Positions 1-9,855 of a stretch of 19,912 bases of DNA are shown one piece after another; positions within the stretch are counted from its first letter, which is position 1; every line of letters begins with the position of its first letter. Under the pieces are notes generated by a model, which saw nothing but the letters and a program-made list of their open reading frames with translations, did no database searches and had not been told where the DNA came from. The position numbers and the translations under genes were made by a program. This DNA comes from Gonapodya sp. JEL0774 (lineage: Eukaryota > Monoblepharomycota > Monoblepharidomycetes > Monoblepharidales > Gonapodyaceae): positions 1 through 19,912 of the forward strand of contig JADIIX010000250.1 in assembly GCA_027604505.1 (NCBI GenBank), given 5' to 3'.

Positions 1-395
1 TGGTGGAGGATGTGGCGGGGGTGTGGGGGTGGGGGAGGGGGGGGATGAACTTGGGGGGCGGGCAGGGGAAAGGGGAAGGGGATGCGGGATGGGATTGGAT
101 GGGATTGGATGGGATTGGATGGGATTGGATGGGATTGGATGGCATGGGATGGTATGGGGTGCGGTGTGGGGTGGTGAGAGAGTGTGGACAGTGGATGGGT
201 AGACAAAGGTCACGGGAAGCACACGTAGATAGCGGTCGGTCGGTGGAGGGTGGAGGGTGGAGGAGATGACGTCCACCAACGCCTCATAGAGGTCGGTCGG
301 TCCTCGGTCCACCAACACCTCCCCCCACCCCCACCATCACCCTCGTCCTGCCCTGCCTATTCCCAGTACCACACGACCCCGATCCGAAGACTCAC
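1..395. other. Low-complexity left edge, possible downstream exons of the membrane-protein gene
   Basis: This stretch is G-rich on the plus strand (C-rich on minus) and contains short tandem repeats. Read on the minus strand it follows the GTGAGT donor at 395, so it begins as an intron of the flanking membrane-protein gene. A possible third exon lies at about 282 to 225: it opens after an AG at 284-283, starts in the required phase with ALVDVISSTL, and could end at a GTGTGC donor. The acceptor lacks a good pyrimidine tract, so I rate this exon as only possible. No stop codon that clearly ends the gene could be assigned. Confidence 0.35.
91..140. repeat. Tandem repeat, five exact copies of a 10-bp unit
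   Basis: The unit gggattggat is repeated five times without change at 91-140, with degraded partial units on both sides (up to about 160). Ten bases is not a multiple of three, so it is unlikely to be a selected protein repeat, although on the minus strand it can be read as a Pro/Ser/Asn/Ile-rich stretch. It is a simple minisatellite in an intron or downstream region. Confidence 0.9.
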
Positions 396-1393
396 CTCCC
401 TCTCGACTTCCAAGGGGTCCATACTCGGCGGAAAGGTGTAGGTGTCCTTGTGCTTGAAGAGTTTGCCGGCGAGGTGGGCGAAGGCGGTGCGGGAGGCCTG
501 GGTGGGTGGGGGTTGAGGGTGGGCGGGGAGCGGGGGGAGTGAGGGAGGTGAGGGGATGATCACACGAGGGACACGGCAGGTCCGACAGCACAAAGACACA
601 AAGACACCCCCCCGCAGCCCCCCCCCCCAGTCATGTCCTGGTCCTCGTGCTCGTCACGGCAACCGCCACCGTCATGTCAGCGACCAATTGCGTACCCCAG
701 AGTGTGAAAACTCTGGCGTCCCAGCGTCCCAGCCAGCACCAGCACATGCAGGACAGAACGTACCGGAGAGGTGGGAATGTCGTAGGAGCCGCCCGGAGTG
801 AGGGGAGTGGAGAGTGAGGGGGAGAACGGGTAGGGAGAAGGAGAGGAAGATTGGAGGGAGTGGGAGAGGGCAGGAGGCAGAGGGGACGGGGATGGAGAAG
901 GGGAAGAGTTTGTGAATTGGGAGAGGGCTTGAGCAGGGATGGAGGGGACGTAGGCCATCTGGTTGAGGGAAGGAGAGAAAGGGAGGGGGTAGGAAGGGTC
1001 GAGAGAGGGAGAGTGCAAAGAGTCGTCGTCCTTTGCGAGATTTGAAGCGGATCTTCTCCTGCGATAACGGAGGAAGCAAAGGAAGATGACCGCGGATAAG
1101 GCGACGAAGAGAGCGGAGCCGACAGCCCAGAGAGCGATGACGGCGTTTTGAGAGAGGCGGGGTTGTTGAGAGTCCGATTGTTGGGACGAGGCGGGAGTTG
1201 GGATGGGGACAGAAGTTGGCGGGGGGGAGAGCGGGGAGATTGACTGGGCGAGTGATGGGAGGGGGAGAAGAAGGAGAGCGAGGACAAGAGGGAGAGAGAG
1301 CGGAGACAGGGGAGACAGGGGAGACAGTGGCAGTGGTCGTGCCTTGGCTCCCACCACTCCATCCACTGCCACCACCACTTCCATCACTCCCAT
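396..1393 (-). CDS. Signal-peptide, single-pass membrane protein of unknown function (5' part)
   Basis: Two exons are supported on the minus strand: 1393-764 and 497-396, joined in phase 0 by a GTACGT donor at 763 and a CAG acceptor at 499-498. The protein starts at Met (1393, or Met at 1384), has a Leu/Pro-rich hydrophobic signal-like segment at residues 20-49 including four PLS repeats and ending SLAQS, then a short Pro/Ser/Gln-rich exposed stretch. A transmembrane helix at about 84-108 is followed by the basic stop-transfer RYRRRR. The predicted cytoplasmic tail is Ser/Pro-rich, and the second exon encodes a better-ordered segment (AFAHLAGKLFKHKDTYTF, then PPSMDPLEVERE) ending at a GTGAGT donor at 395. 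The topology resembles small fungal type I surface sensors, but I recognise no named family. The reading frame is open upstream of the chosen start to 1567, so a longer N-terminus is possible. The 3' end is uncertain and may lie outside the window. Confidence 0.6.
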
Positions 1394-1567
1394 CCCCGCA
1401 CCACCACACTCCGATGCCCGTTGATGTCGCTGTTTTCCCATCGCACTCTCTGTTCCACTCGATTCCACTCGGTCTCTGTTGTCCCTCTCTGTTGTCTTCC
1501 TACTCTTGTAGTGTGTCATGCTCGGCTCCCGTTGCCGTTCTCTCCTATGACTCAGGCCACAGCTCAT

Positions 1568-2358
1568 CCCTTGCGGAGATCAGTGCCTCCCCTTATCACC
1601 CAATCACATCCTCACATCCCCGCTTCCTTTCCTTACTCATCTCTCCCTATTGTGATTCGTGCGGTGGTGTCGGGACTTGCTGGCCATATTTGTGTCAGCG
1701 TCTCGGCATCGCCAGCCAGCCTCCAACGTGAGAAAATTGCCCCTGGAACAATGACAGACCCACGAGGGTCATTGAGCCCTTGAACAAGGACCCCAGCACG
1801 CTCAGAATGCACCAGATGAGATATATATCAGGAGATGGTCCCCGGGAGTTTAAAACTGACTGTGGGAAATCAAGAAAACCGAAACACGGATAATTATTTT
1901 TGCTTGTCAGACAAGACTGACCCTGGGAGCGTGGACGCAACCGACAGGTGCAACACACACTCGGGATGCAACCAACCAACGTACCAAACACCAGAACGGC
2001 TTCCCCCGCTCACCTGCTCAACAACCGCGCACGCCATATACTTTAAACTTTGCATTGGGGCCATGGCGCGCTCGATTCACAAGAGTCCCAAGAAGCATTT
2101 GATTGTTCTGTATCGCAATCAATCAATCCGACCAGCCAGGGACGAGAAAACAAATAGGCGGTCGATCGGGGCATCAAAGTGGCGAAACTTGAGACTGGAC
2201 ATGAATCATGAGTGGGCCTTGACCGGGGGATTTTGTTTCGTTTTAACTGCTATGTTTTCATGTCGGGTGGTATTAAGGCTAGGTGGACCAGCCGGCAGTG
2301 GCTGCGGGACTCGCTGATGGGCTTGCAATTGAGGGGGTCACCGTTGATCTAATATAAG
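1568..2358. other. Intergenic, no gene seen
   Basis: This is the upstream flank of the minus-strand membrane-protein gene, up to the left edge of the palindrome. It has lower G+C and less strand bias than the genes. The open frames here lack splice-compatible extensions or recognisable motifs. With 9150-9855 it would form a divergent intergenic region of about 1.5 kb if the palindrome were absent. Confidence 0.6.
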
Positions 2359-5300
2359 CCCCGAAGTTGCAGTTTTCAGGGGGTTTTAAAACATGACCTT
2401 GTTTGACATTACATGCCATACCGGGCCGATCATCATGTCATGATGAGAACCACGTCAGCTTTCATTGGCTCAGCCGTAGTCACCTCAAATTCAAGCGTTT
2501 TCTTACAACCAATCACAGAAGATGAAAGATTACTGGGTCTCAGACGATTCTGAGGGGAGTATATGGTGTTCTCACTGTTGCCTGAACCATTCTGGCGGTA
2601 TGGTTCGCACACGTCACGTTGTTGGGCAGCTCTTTCTACGGGACCATTCTCACAGTAGTTTGCACCCATTGGCCAGAGGACGTTGGCAGACTGGCCTCCT
2701 TTGGAGACAGGGTATGCTTGTTGTGGGTGATTACGTGTGTTAGATCTTGGAATGCTGGTGAGCAAAAGATCGGCATTTGCATCAAGTAGTACATCTTTCA
2801 GCTAAAAGCACGTGGGATTACTAGAACCAGATAAGTTAGTACGGAGTGGAGGTCAAGTCCCAGCAGAGGAGGATGGGTACATTCTAGTAAGCAGCATCAG
2901 ATATGGCTGGATGACAAGCCCTGTAAAATTATGTGAATAAGCAAACCAGTGAGGGGCAAGAACAATTTGTGGCAGGACAAACAGGAACTGGTTTGTACAA
3001 GTGGAACAATCCTTGTATGTTAAAACTTGCTTTCATAATTCATCCAGACACATTATGTGTGTGGGGACAGATTTCAATGATGACGTAATACACAAGAAAT
3101 AGGAGGCTCTCAACCAAGTGCATATGTCTGATTGCGCTGGACGTTCCAACTTTGGTTGCGTGGGAATCCCCTGTCTCACTTTGGTACTGCAAGCCCAATT
3201 GTACTGCTGCACCTATAAGGGTCAAACCTGACCATCTTTGCCAAGTTCACCCAACAAGAACGCGACCAACTGAAAACTTCATTCCAGACTACATTTTAGG
3301 TACACAAGTGCTCACAGAGCCTTTCTGAGTGAGAAAATGCTCTCCATTGGAGCAGAAAGCTTCAAATGACAGCCATATGTGAACTCTCATGATTCCATAT
3401 CTTCTACTGCTATTTTACCACTTCTCAAGGCACCCAAAGACTTGCCAAAGCTCTTGTTCTGCTCACAAAAACACCTAGCAATGTCCAGATCAGTCTCTGC
3501 GCTCCCCCTGACATCCCTGTCCGTTGCCAACTCGCTCAACACAATCTTCAACGCTCCTCCCAGAGACAGAAACAAGGCCAAGCGGTTGAAAACGGCGTCA
3601 GAAGTGGACAACCTCTTTGAGCAGCTCAAGGAGGAGGCTGTGAACTCCTTGGACAAGGATTTTTTGGTAAAAAACGTGGCACTCACTGAATATGAGAAAA
3701 TTGTCAGAACAATTGATCCAATCAAAATTTATAGGACATTGCATTACTTCTGATGCCAAGAACAACACCCTTTGGGACCTGTTCGTGAGACTCCTCACCG
3801 AGATGTCCCACCTGGACAGATTCCACACACAGCCGCTTGACTTGACCGCAATCTGTTTCTGTCTTGAGCTGATCCTTCCCAATGTCCTCCTGCACCATCA
3901 ACAACCCTGCATACTGCCTGCTTGTGTCCACCTCCCAACCGTCGTCCTTGGAGTGCGTCCCAACGCAAAATTCCTGACCTCAAAGCTTGCACCCAAACCC
4001 ACTTTCACTAATAACAGATCCCAGGACCTTGGGACAGAAGTCTGAGTGCTGGACATGTCGGGGTCGGATTTGGGGTGTTTGTTCAAAAGGAAGGTTGTAA
4101 GAGGTCGTGATAACACCACAGCAGCAGAAGAACGTGGCCAAGAGTGCAGACCCAAAAAGTGAGCATGCGCTTTTAATGTGGACATGGAAAACAAATGGCT
4201 ACTTTGGAGTGACAGCTCACATTTTCTGACACCAATTTCCCCTACTTCATCACCTTGACCCCAGCACTCCATCAACTTTCTGCGTATACATACGACAATT
4301 CTGCAGACCTGCCATTGTGACAGAGGCTCAAGCCACAAGGTACTGGGATGCCTTCCCGGCAGACTCACCTTACGCTGCCACAATCCTTGAAAGAATTGCC
4401 AAGGTGCACAAGCTCCCACAAGATCAATCTGAGAAGACATGTCCACCACACTACTTGGTGCAGTATGTTGGCATGTCAAGGCGAGGCGATGACATGGATC
4501 ACGCTTGAGAAGATGCATGTGCTGCTCGAAGAGGTGAAACGCACAGGCAGTTGCTGAACTGGGTCTGTGGTCACGCCAGGTACTCCCGGATCTGAAGAAG
4601 AAGATGAAACGCAAGCTGGTGGAGCAGATCACAGAGAGCTGGATGAAATTCTGCTACCTGGACAGACCTCCAAGACCATAGTCCGGATTGAGATTCGTGA
4701 ATGCATGTTTGCAAAACCAGAGCTGGAGATGCTGTTCCTCGGGGACTTGGAGGAAAGTTTCTGATTGCTGCAGGGAGCCTGGTGGGTATGATATCTACTA
4801 CAGCCTCCCAAGACCAACTGTGGATGCCCTGGCAGAAGTGGGACGGTCATTGAGTGAGGGTTGGAGTACAATTTTGGAGCCCCAAGCATTGCGGAGAGTG
4901 AGTTTGTGAGGTTGATCCAGTCAGGCAGTAAACAATCCCAAACAAAACTGACCTCACGCAATCTTTGCCCATCCTGCAGACATCGAAAAATGCATGAGAG
5001 GTCTCCAATCTGCCATCAACAACCTGTATGGAGAGAATGGTGTAGCTTTCAGTGACCACTTTGGATGGAGTGCAGCTCAACTTAATGCCCGTAATATTGA
5101 CATGGTGCGCTCCAACTTCTCAGCTGCTTTGCAAACCGTGGAGGGACTGGTGATTGGAATAATTGCAGCCAGGGACATAACTGACAAAGGGCATAGGCTT
5201 CTTCTCTCGTTCATCTTGGCAAGGTCCGGTATAGGACCCTTTGTTGCTTGTAACAGACAAATTGACCTATATGGACCCCTTCTCAAAGATTCAACCATCA

Positions 5301-5724
5301 ACCAACAAGTTTACCTGTCGCAAATCATTCTGAACCTTACATTTCCGCCACTCTAAATCACTTTCCTGTCCTCAAGGTCTCGGGCAACGTTACTGGAGCT
5401 GTTTACATGTGAAAGCATTTGGAACTCACCTGACCATTGCACATTCAAGCTCATGGAGAACAAATGTCAGTGTTGTTCTTTGACAAGAACACTCCCCTGC
5501 TATGGGCAAGAAGAGACCTGTGAAAGGGAACTAAGAGAGTAGGGTCAGGAAGCTGCAAGGGGCAAACAGAAGGTGGTGGGCTGTGGTTACAATGGGGACA
5601 GTTTAGGAGGATACTGATGATTAGGATTTCGAACCTACAAGACCCTTGGAGCCACAAAGCACTGCAGGATTGGTGCAAACAGCAAAACAGCACTTGTGAA
5701 TGCAAATGTTGATCCCAGCACAAC
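2359..5724 (+). repeat. Left arm of the palindrome
   Basis: The arm runs from the outer terminus at 2359 to gttgatcccagcacaac at 5708-5724, which is mirrored exactly at 5802-5818. The first kilobase (to about 3378) holds no coding potential I can support; the rest holds decayed coding segments read left to right. A short hairpin-forming stretch (catcat and atgatg around gtc, about 2430-2445) lies near the terminus and is roughly preserved in the other arm. Confidence 0.88.
3379..5425 (+). pseudogene. Decayed element-encoded gene, left copy, family not recognised
   Basis: Coding fragments are scattered over different frames. An N-terminal piece begins at ATG 3481 (MSRSVSALPL) and runs to 3753. 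A frame shift near 3730-3737 (one extra base relative to the right copy) moves the continuation to another frame, 3737-4045, which ends in a stop shared by both arms. Further pieces are at 4317-4508 (AQATRYWDAFPADSPY), 4688-4897 and 4980-5356 (FSDHFGWSAAQL, later CNRQIDLYGPLL). A lost base near 5353 relative to the right copy truncates the last piece. A believable intron lies at 4898-4979: GTGAGT donor, CTGAC branch site at 4948, CTGCAG acceptor. The gene was therefore once spliced and translated. I can name no protein family for it. Confidence 0.6.
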
Positions 5725-5801
5725 ACTCAAGAAACCTGGACTTTCCCTGTACCAACCAGAAGATATCATTGTAGTGGCAAGCAAATGCAGGATTGTGCTT
5801 A
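5725..5801. other. Central spacer of the palindrome
   Basis: About 77 bp separate the two mirrored inner ends. It has no strong internal symmetry. On the plus strand a frame reads through from the left arm across the spacer (LKKPGLSLYQPEDIIVVASK), so the spacer may be leftover element sequence belonging to one arm only. This would make it the scar of the event that joined or inverted the copies. Confidence 0.65.
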
Positions 5802-8800
5802 GTTGTGCTGGGATCAACGTTTGCATTCACAAGTGCTGTTTTGCTGTTTGCACCAATCCTGCAGTGCTTTGTTGCTCCAAGGGTCTTGTAGGTTGGCAAT
5901 CCTAATTGTCAGTATCCTCCCATCCCGTCCCCAAAGTAACTGCAGCCCACCACCTTCTGTTTGCCCCTTGCAGCTTCCTGACCCTGCTCTCTTAGTTCCC
6001 TTTCACAGGTCTCTTCTTGCCCATAGCAGGGGAGTGTTCTGTCAAAGAACAACATTGACATTTGTTCTCCATGAGCTTGAATGTGCAATGGTCAGGTGAG
6101 TTCCAAATGCTTTTGCATGTAGAGAGCTCCAATAATGTTGCCCGAGACCTTGAGGACAGGAAAGTGATTTAAGAGCGGTGGAAACGCAAGGTTCAGAATG
6201 ATTTGCGACAGGTCAACTTGTTGGTTGATGGTTGACTCTTTGAGAAGTGGTCCATATAAGTCAATTTGTCTGTTACAAGCAACAAGGGGACCTGTACCAG
6301 ACCTTGCCGAGATGAACGGGAGAAGAAGCTTGTGCACTTTGTTGGTTATGTCCTTGGCTGCAATGATTCCAATAACCAGTCCCTCCACGGTTTGCAGTGC
6401 AGCTGAGAAGTTGGAGCGCACTACGTCAATGTTACAGGCGGTGAGTTGAGCTGCACTCCATCTAAAGTGGTCACTGAAAGCTACATCATTCTCTCCATAC
6501 AGGTTGTTGATGGCGGATCGGAGTTCTCACACACGTTTCTTGTCATCTGCAGGACAGGTAAAGATTGCGTGAGGTGAGTTTTGTTTGGGATCTTTTACTG
6601 CCTGACTGGATCAACCTCACAAACTCACTCTCCGCAATGCTTGGGGCTCCAAAAATTTTCCTCCAACCCTCACTCAATGCCCGTCCCACTTCTGCGCGGG
6701 CATCTGCAGTTGGTCTTGGGAGGCTGTAGTGGATATCATACCCACCAGGCTCCCTGCAGCAATCAGAAACTTTCCTCTAAGTCCCTGACAAACAGCATCT
6801 CTAGCTCTGGTTTTGCAAACGTGCATTCGGGAATCTCAATCCTAACTACGGTCTTGGATGTCCATCAAGGTAGCAGAATTTCATCCAGCTCTCTGTGATC
6901 TGCTCCGCCATCTCGCGTTTTATCTTCTTCTTCAGATCTGGGAGTACCTGGCATGACCACAGACCCTGTTCAGCAACTGCCTGTGCGTTCCACCTCTTTG
7001 AGCAGCAGATACATCTTCTCGAGTGTGATCCATGCCATCGCCACACCTCAACAAGCCAACATACTGCACCAAGTAGTCTGGTGGTCATGACTTCTCACGT
7101 TGGTTTGTGGGAGCTTGTGCAGCTTGGCAATGCTGTGGAGGATTGTGGCAACGTAAGGTGAGTCTGCAGGGAAGGCATCCCAGTACATTATGGCTTGAGC
7201 CTCTGTCACAATGAAAGCTCCACGAAATTGTCCTGTGTATATGCAGAAAGTTGATGGAGCGCTGGGGTAACAGTGGTAGAGTAGGGGAAATGGGTGTTGC
7301 CAAATGTGAGCTGTCACTTCAAAGTAGCCATTTGTTTTCCATGTCCACATTAAAAGGACATGCTCACTTTTTGGGTCTGCACTCTTGGCCACGTTCTTCT
7401 GCTGCTGTGGTGTTATTGCAACCTCTTACAACCTTCCTTTTGAACAAACGCCCCAAATCCAACCCTGACATGTCCAACACTCAGACTTCCCTCCCAAGGT
7501 CCTGGGATCTGTTATTAGTGAAAGTGGGTTTGGGTGCAAGCTTTGAGGCCAGGAATTTTGCGTTGGGATGTAGTCCAAGGACAACAGTTGGAAGGTGGAC
7601 ACAAGCAGGCAGTGTGTGAGGTTGTAGACGGTGGAGAAGAACATGGGGAAGAATCAGCTCAAGACAGAAACAGATTGCGGTCAAGTCGAGCAGCGGTTTG
7701 TGGAATCTGTCCAGGTGGGACATCTTGGTGAGGAGTGTCACAAACAGGTCCCAAAGGGCATCGTTCTTGGCATCAGAAGTAATGCAATGTCCTTGAATTT
7801 TGATTGGATCAATTGTTCCGACAATTATCTCACATTCAGTGAGTGCCACGTCTTTTACCAAAAATTCCTTGTCCAAGGAGTTCACAGCCTCCTTCTTGAG
7901 CTGCTCAAACAGCTTGTCCACTTCTGACGCTGCTTTTAACCGCTTGGCCTTGTTTCTGCCTCTGGGAGGAGCGTTGAAGATTGTGTTGAGCGAGTTGGCA
8001 ACGGACAGGGATGTCAGGGGCAGCGCAGAGACTGATTTGGACATTGCTAGGTGTTTTGGTGAGCAGAACAAGAGCTTTGGCAAGTCTTTGGGTGCCTGGA
8101 GATGTGGTAAAATAGCAGTAGAAGAGATGGAATCATGAGAGTTCACATATGGCTGTCATTTCTTTCCAGTCCAATGGAGAGCATTTTCTTACTCAGAAAG
8201 GCTCTGTGAGCACTTGCGTACCTAAATGTAGTCTGAAATGAAGTTTTTGGTTGGTCGCGTTCTGGTTGGGTGAACTTGGCGAAGATGGTCAGGTTCGACC
8301 TTTATACGTGCGGCAGTGTGATTGGGCTTGCAGTACCAAAGTGCGAGAGGGGATTCCCACGCAACCAAAGTCGGAACCTCCAGCGCAATCGGACAAATGC
8401 ACTTGGTTGAGAGCCTCCTATTTCTTGTGTATTACATCATCATTGAAGTCTGTCCCTACACACATAGTGTGTCTGGATGAATTATGAAAGCAAGTTTTAA
8501 GGACAACAGTCATTCCACTCATCCAAACCAGTTCCTGTTTGTCCTGCCACAAATCATTTCCACCCCTCTCTGGTTTGCTTATTCACATAATTATGCAGGG
8601 CTTGTCATCCAGCCATATCTGATGGTGCTGACTACAGTGTACCCATCCTCCTCCGCTGGGACTTGACCTCCACTCTGTACTAACTTAGTAATCCCATGTA
8701 CTTTTAGCTGAAAGATGTAGGACTTGATGCAAATGCCGATCTTTTGCTCACCAGCATTCCAAGATCCAACACACGTAATCACCCACAACAAGCATACCGT

Positions 8801-9149
8801 GTCTCTGAAGGAGGCCAGTCTACCAACACCCTCTGGCCAATGGGTGCAAACCACTGTGAGAATGGTCCCGTATAAAGAGCCGCCCAACAACGTGACATGG
8901 GCAAACCATACCGCCAGAATGGTTCAGGCAACAGTGAGAACACCATATACTCCCCTCAGAATCATCTGAGACCCAGTAATCTTTCATTCTCTGTGATCAG
9001 TTATAAGAAAACTCTTGAATTTGAGGTGTCTACGGCTGAGTCGATGAAAGCTGACGTGGTTCTCATCATGACATCATGATCGGCCTGGTATGGCATGTAA
9101 TGTCAAACAATGTCATGTTTTAAAACCCTCGAAAACTGCAACTACGGGG
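5802..9149 (-). repeat. Right arm of the palindrome
   Basis: This is the reverse-complement partner of the left arm, from gttgtgctgggatcaac at 5802-5818 to the outer terminus at 9149. The outer kilobase (about 8150-9149) has no coding potential I can support. Sequence differences from the left arm are spread along its length and include single-base indels that change reading frames. The arms have therefore evolved separately and have not been kept identical by gene conversion. Confidence 0.88.
6092..8146 (-). pseudogene. Decayed element-encoded gene, right copy, family not recognised
   Basis: This copy preserves longer open stretches than the left one. The first piece, from ATG 8044 (MSKSVSALPL) to the stop at 7481, is 187 aa and has no internal break. 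It includes DAKNDALWDLFVTLL and LTAICFCLELILPHVLL. If a non-ATG start is allowed the frame opens at 8146. Later pieces lie at 7392-7048 (FPLLYHCYPSAPS, then AQAIMYWDAFPADSPY), 7088-6846 (LPDLKKKIKREMAEQITESW) and 6421-6092 (MRSNFSAALQTVEGLVIG to the shared end LYMQKHLELT). The intron intact in the left arm is present, but its branch-site equivalent reads CTCAC instead of CTGAC. A stop (TGA) just downstream of the acceptor is private to this copy. I do not recognise the protein. Confidence 0.6.
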
Positions 9150-9855
9150 AATGTACCCCAACTCTCTCCTCACTACGCCCCACTACCCTGCACGTCTTGC
9201 TCTACTCCATTGTAGTACACAATTGTCTTGCTTTCAACTGCCTACTCTGTATATCCACACTGTATCTTTTATGTGCATCCTCTCCCGTGGTCCTTTCTCC
9301 ATACCCGTTCGCACCCCACAGCCAAGTGCTCACCCCTCCACGTCCCATACCACCCTCTTCACCCACCCACCAGCCACCCGCGTGGATTAGATGGCGAAAC
9401 CACTGTGCTGTCCATGCATTGCCCTGCGTGCCGATCCAGTCACTCGTCGCTCGCTCCTCGCTCGTCACAGAGTGAGCTGGTAACACTTATGTCTCGTGGC
9501 TCAGGCGACAGGCACAGCTCATGAGAAAAGAGAAGAAAAAATAAAAAGCAACAACGGGGACGGGACCAGGACAGCACGAGACCAAATGGGAAATCGGGAA
9601 TCGGCCACAATGGGGTATTCCACCACTCGGAAGAAGACTATGTATTGATCACGCGCACCGGGTCAGACGAGAGATGGCAAAGGTGCGACGGGGGATGGAT
9701 CTACGGGCGCAGTTTAGATGTTGAATACCGACCATGTTCGTGGGGAGGGCTGCGGTCACACCCGACTTTGTCTTCGCATTGTCTTCCCTTCACTCTTCCT
9801 TCCCCACACCCAACCCCACACCAATCGCCCGTCCCGTACCCCCACCCCTTCTTCC
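9150..9855. other. Upstream region of the TFIIE-alpha gene, no gene seen
   Basis: No splice-compatible coding segment was found. The last 80 bases before the start codon (about 9775-9855) are strongly C/T-rich, typical of fungal promoters or 5' leaders. Short open frames on both strands look random: biased composition and no domain-like motifs. Confidence 0.55.

Larger units (their letters stand above)
2359..9149. mobile_element. Giant imperfect palindrome, probable unclassified inverted-dimer/foldback element
   Basis: The two halves are reverse complements of each other from the outer edges (CCCCG at 2359 and CGGGG ending at 9149) to the centre near 5763. Paired coordinates sum to about 11508 at the outer ends and 11526 at the inner ends, so few net indels separate the arms. 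The outer ends share about 40 bp including AGTTGCAGTTTTC and GGTTTTAAAACATGAC. Homology stops abruptly beyond them, as expected of true element termini. In a hand-aligned stretch of about 485 bp (3379-3860 against 8146-7665) I count roughly 32 differences, about 93-94% identity. No clear target-site duplication is seen: the flanking octamers aatataag (left) and aatgtacc (right) match at only five positions. I see no recognisable transposase, reverse transcriptase or integrase motif. A terminal-inverted-repeat DNA transposon dimer fits best, but the superfamily is unknown. Confidence 0.8.

Noticed and set aside
1835-2317. Plus-strand 160-codon open frame in the left intergenic region
   Set aside because: No motif, no splice partner, no codon pattern like the neighbouring genes.
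2359-9149. Assignment of the palindrome to a named superfamily (KDZ, Plavaka, Foldback or similar)
   Set aside because: No diagnostic transposase motif, terminus or target duplication could be read by eye, so naming one would be a guess.
2359-9149. Palindrome as an assembly or library hairpin artefact
   Set aside because: The arms differ at roughly 6-7% of sites and have private indels, which a chimeric hairpin would not produce; raw reads should still be checked.
9110-9486. Overlapping open frames on both strands just right of the palindrome
   Set aside because: They start inside the palindrome arm or run antisense to each other and show no recognisable protein features.
9718-9855. Upstream extension of the TFIIE-alpha first exon
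   Set aside because: The frame is open back to 9718, but this part is a pyrimidine tract and does not resemble the family; the ATG at 9856 fits the family N-terminus.
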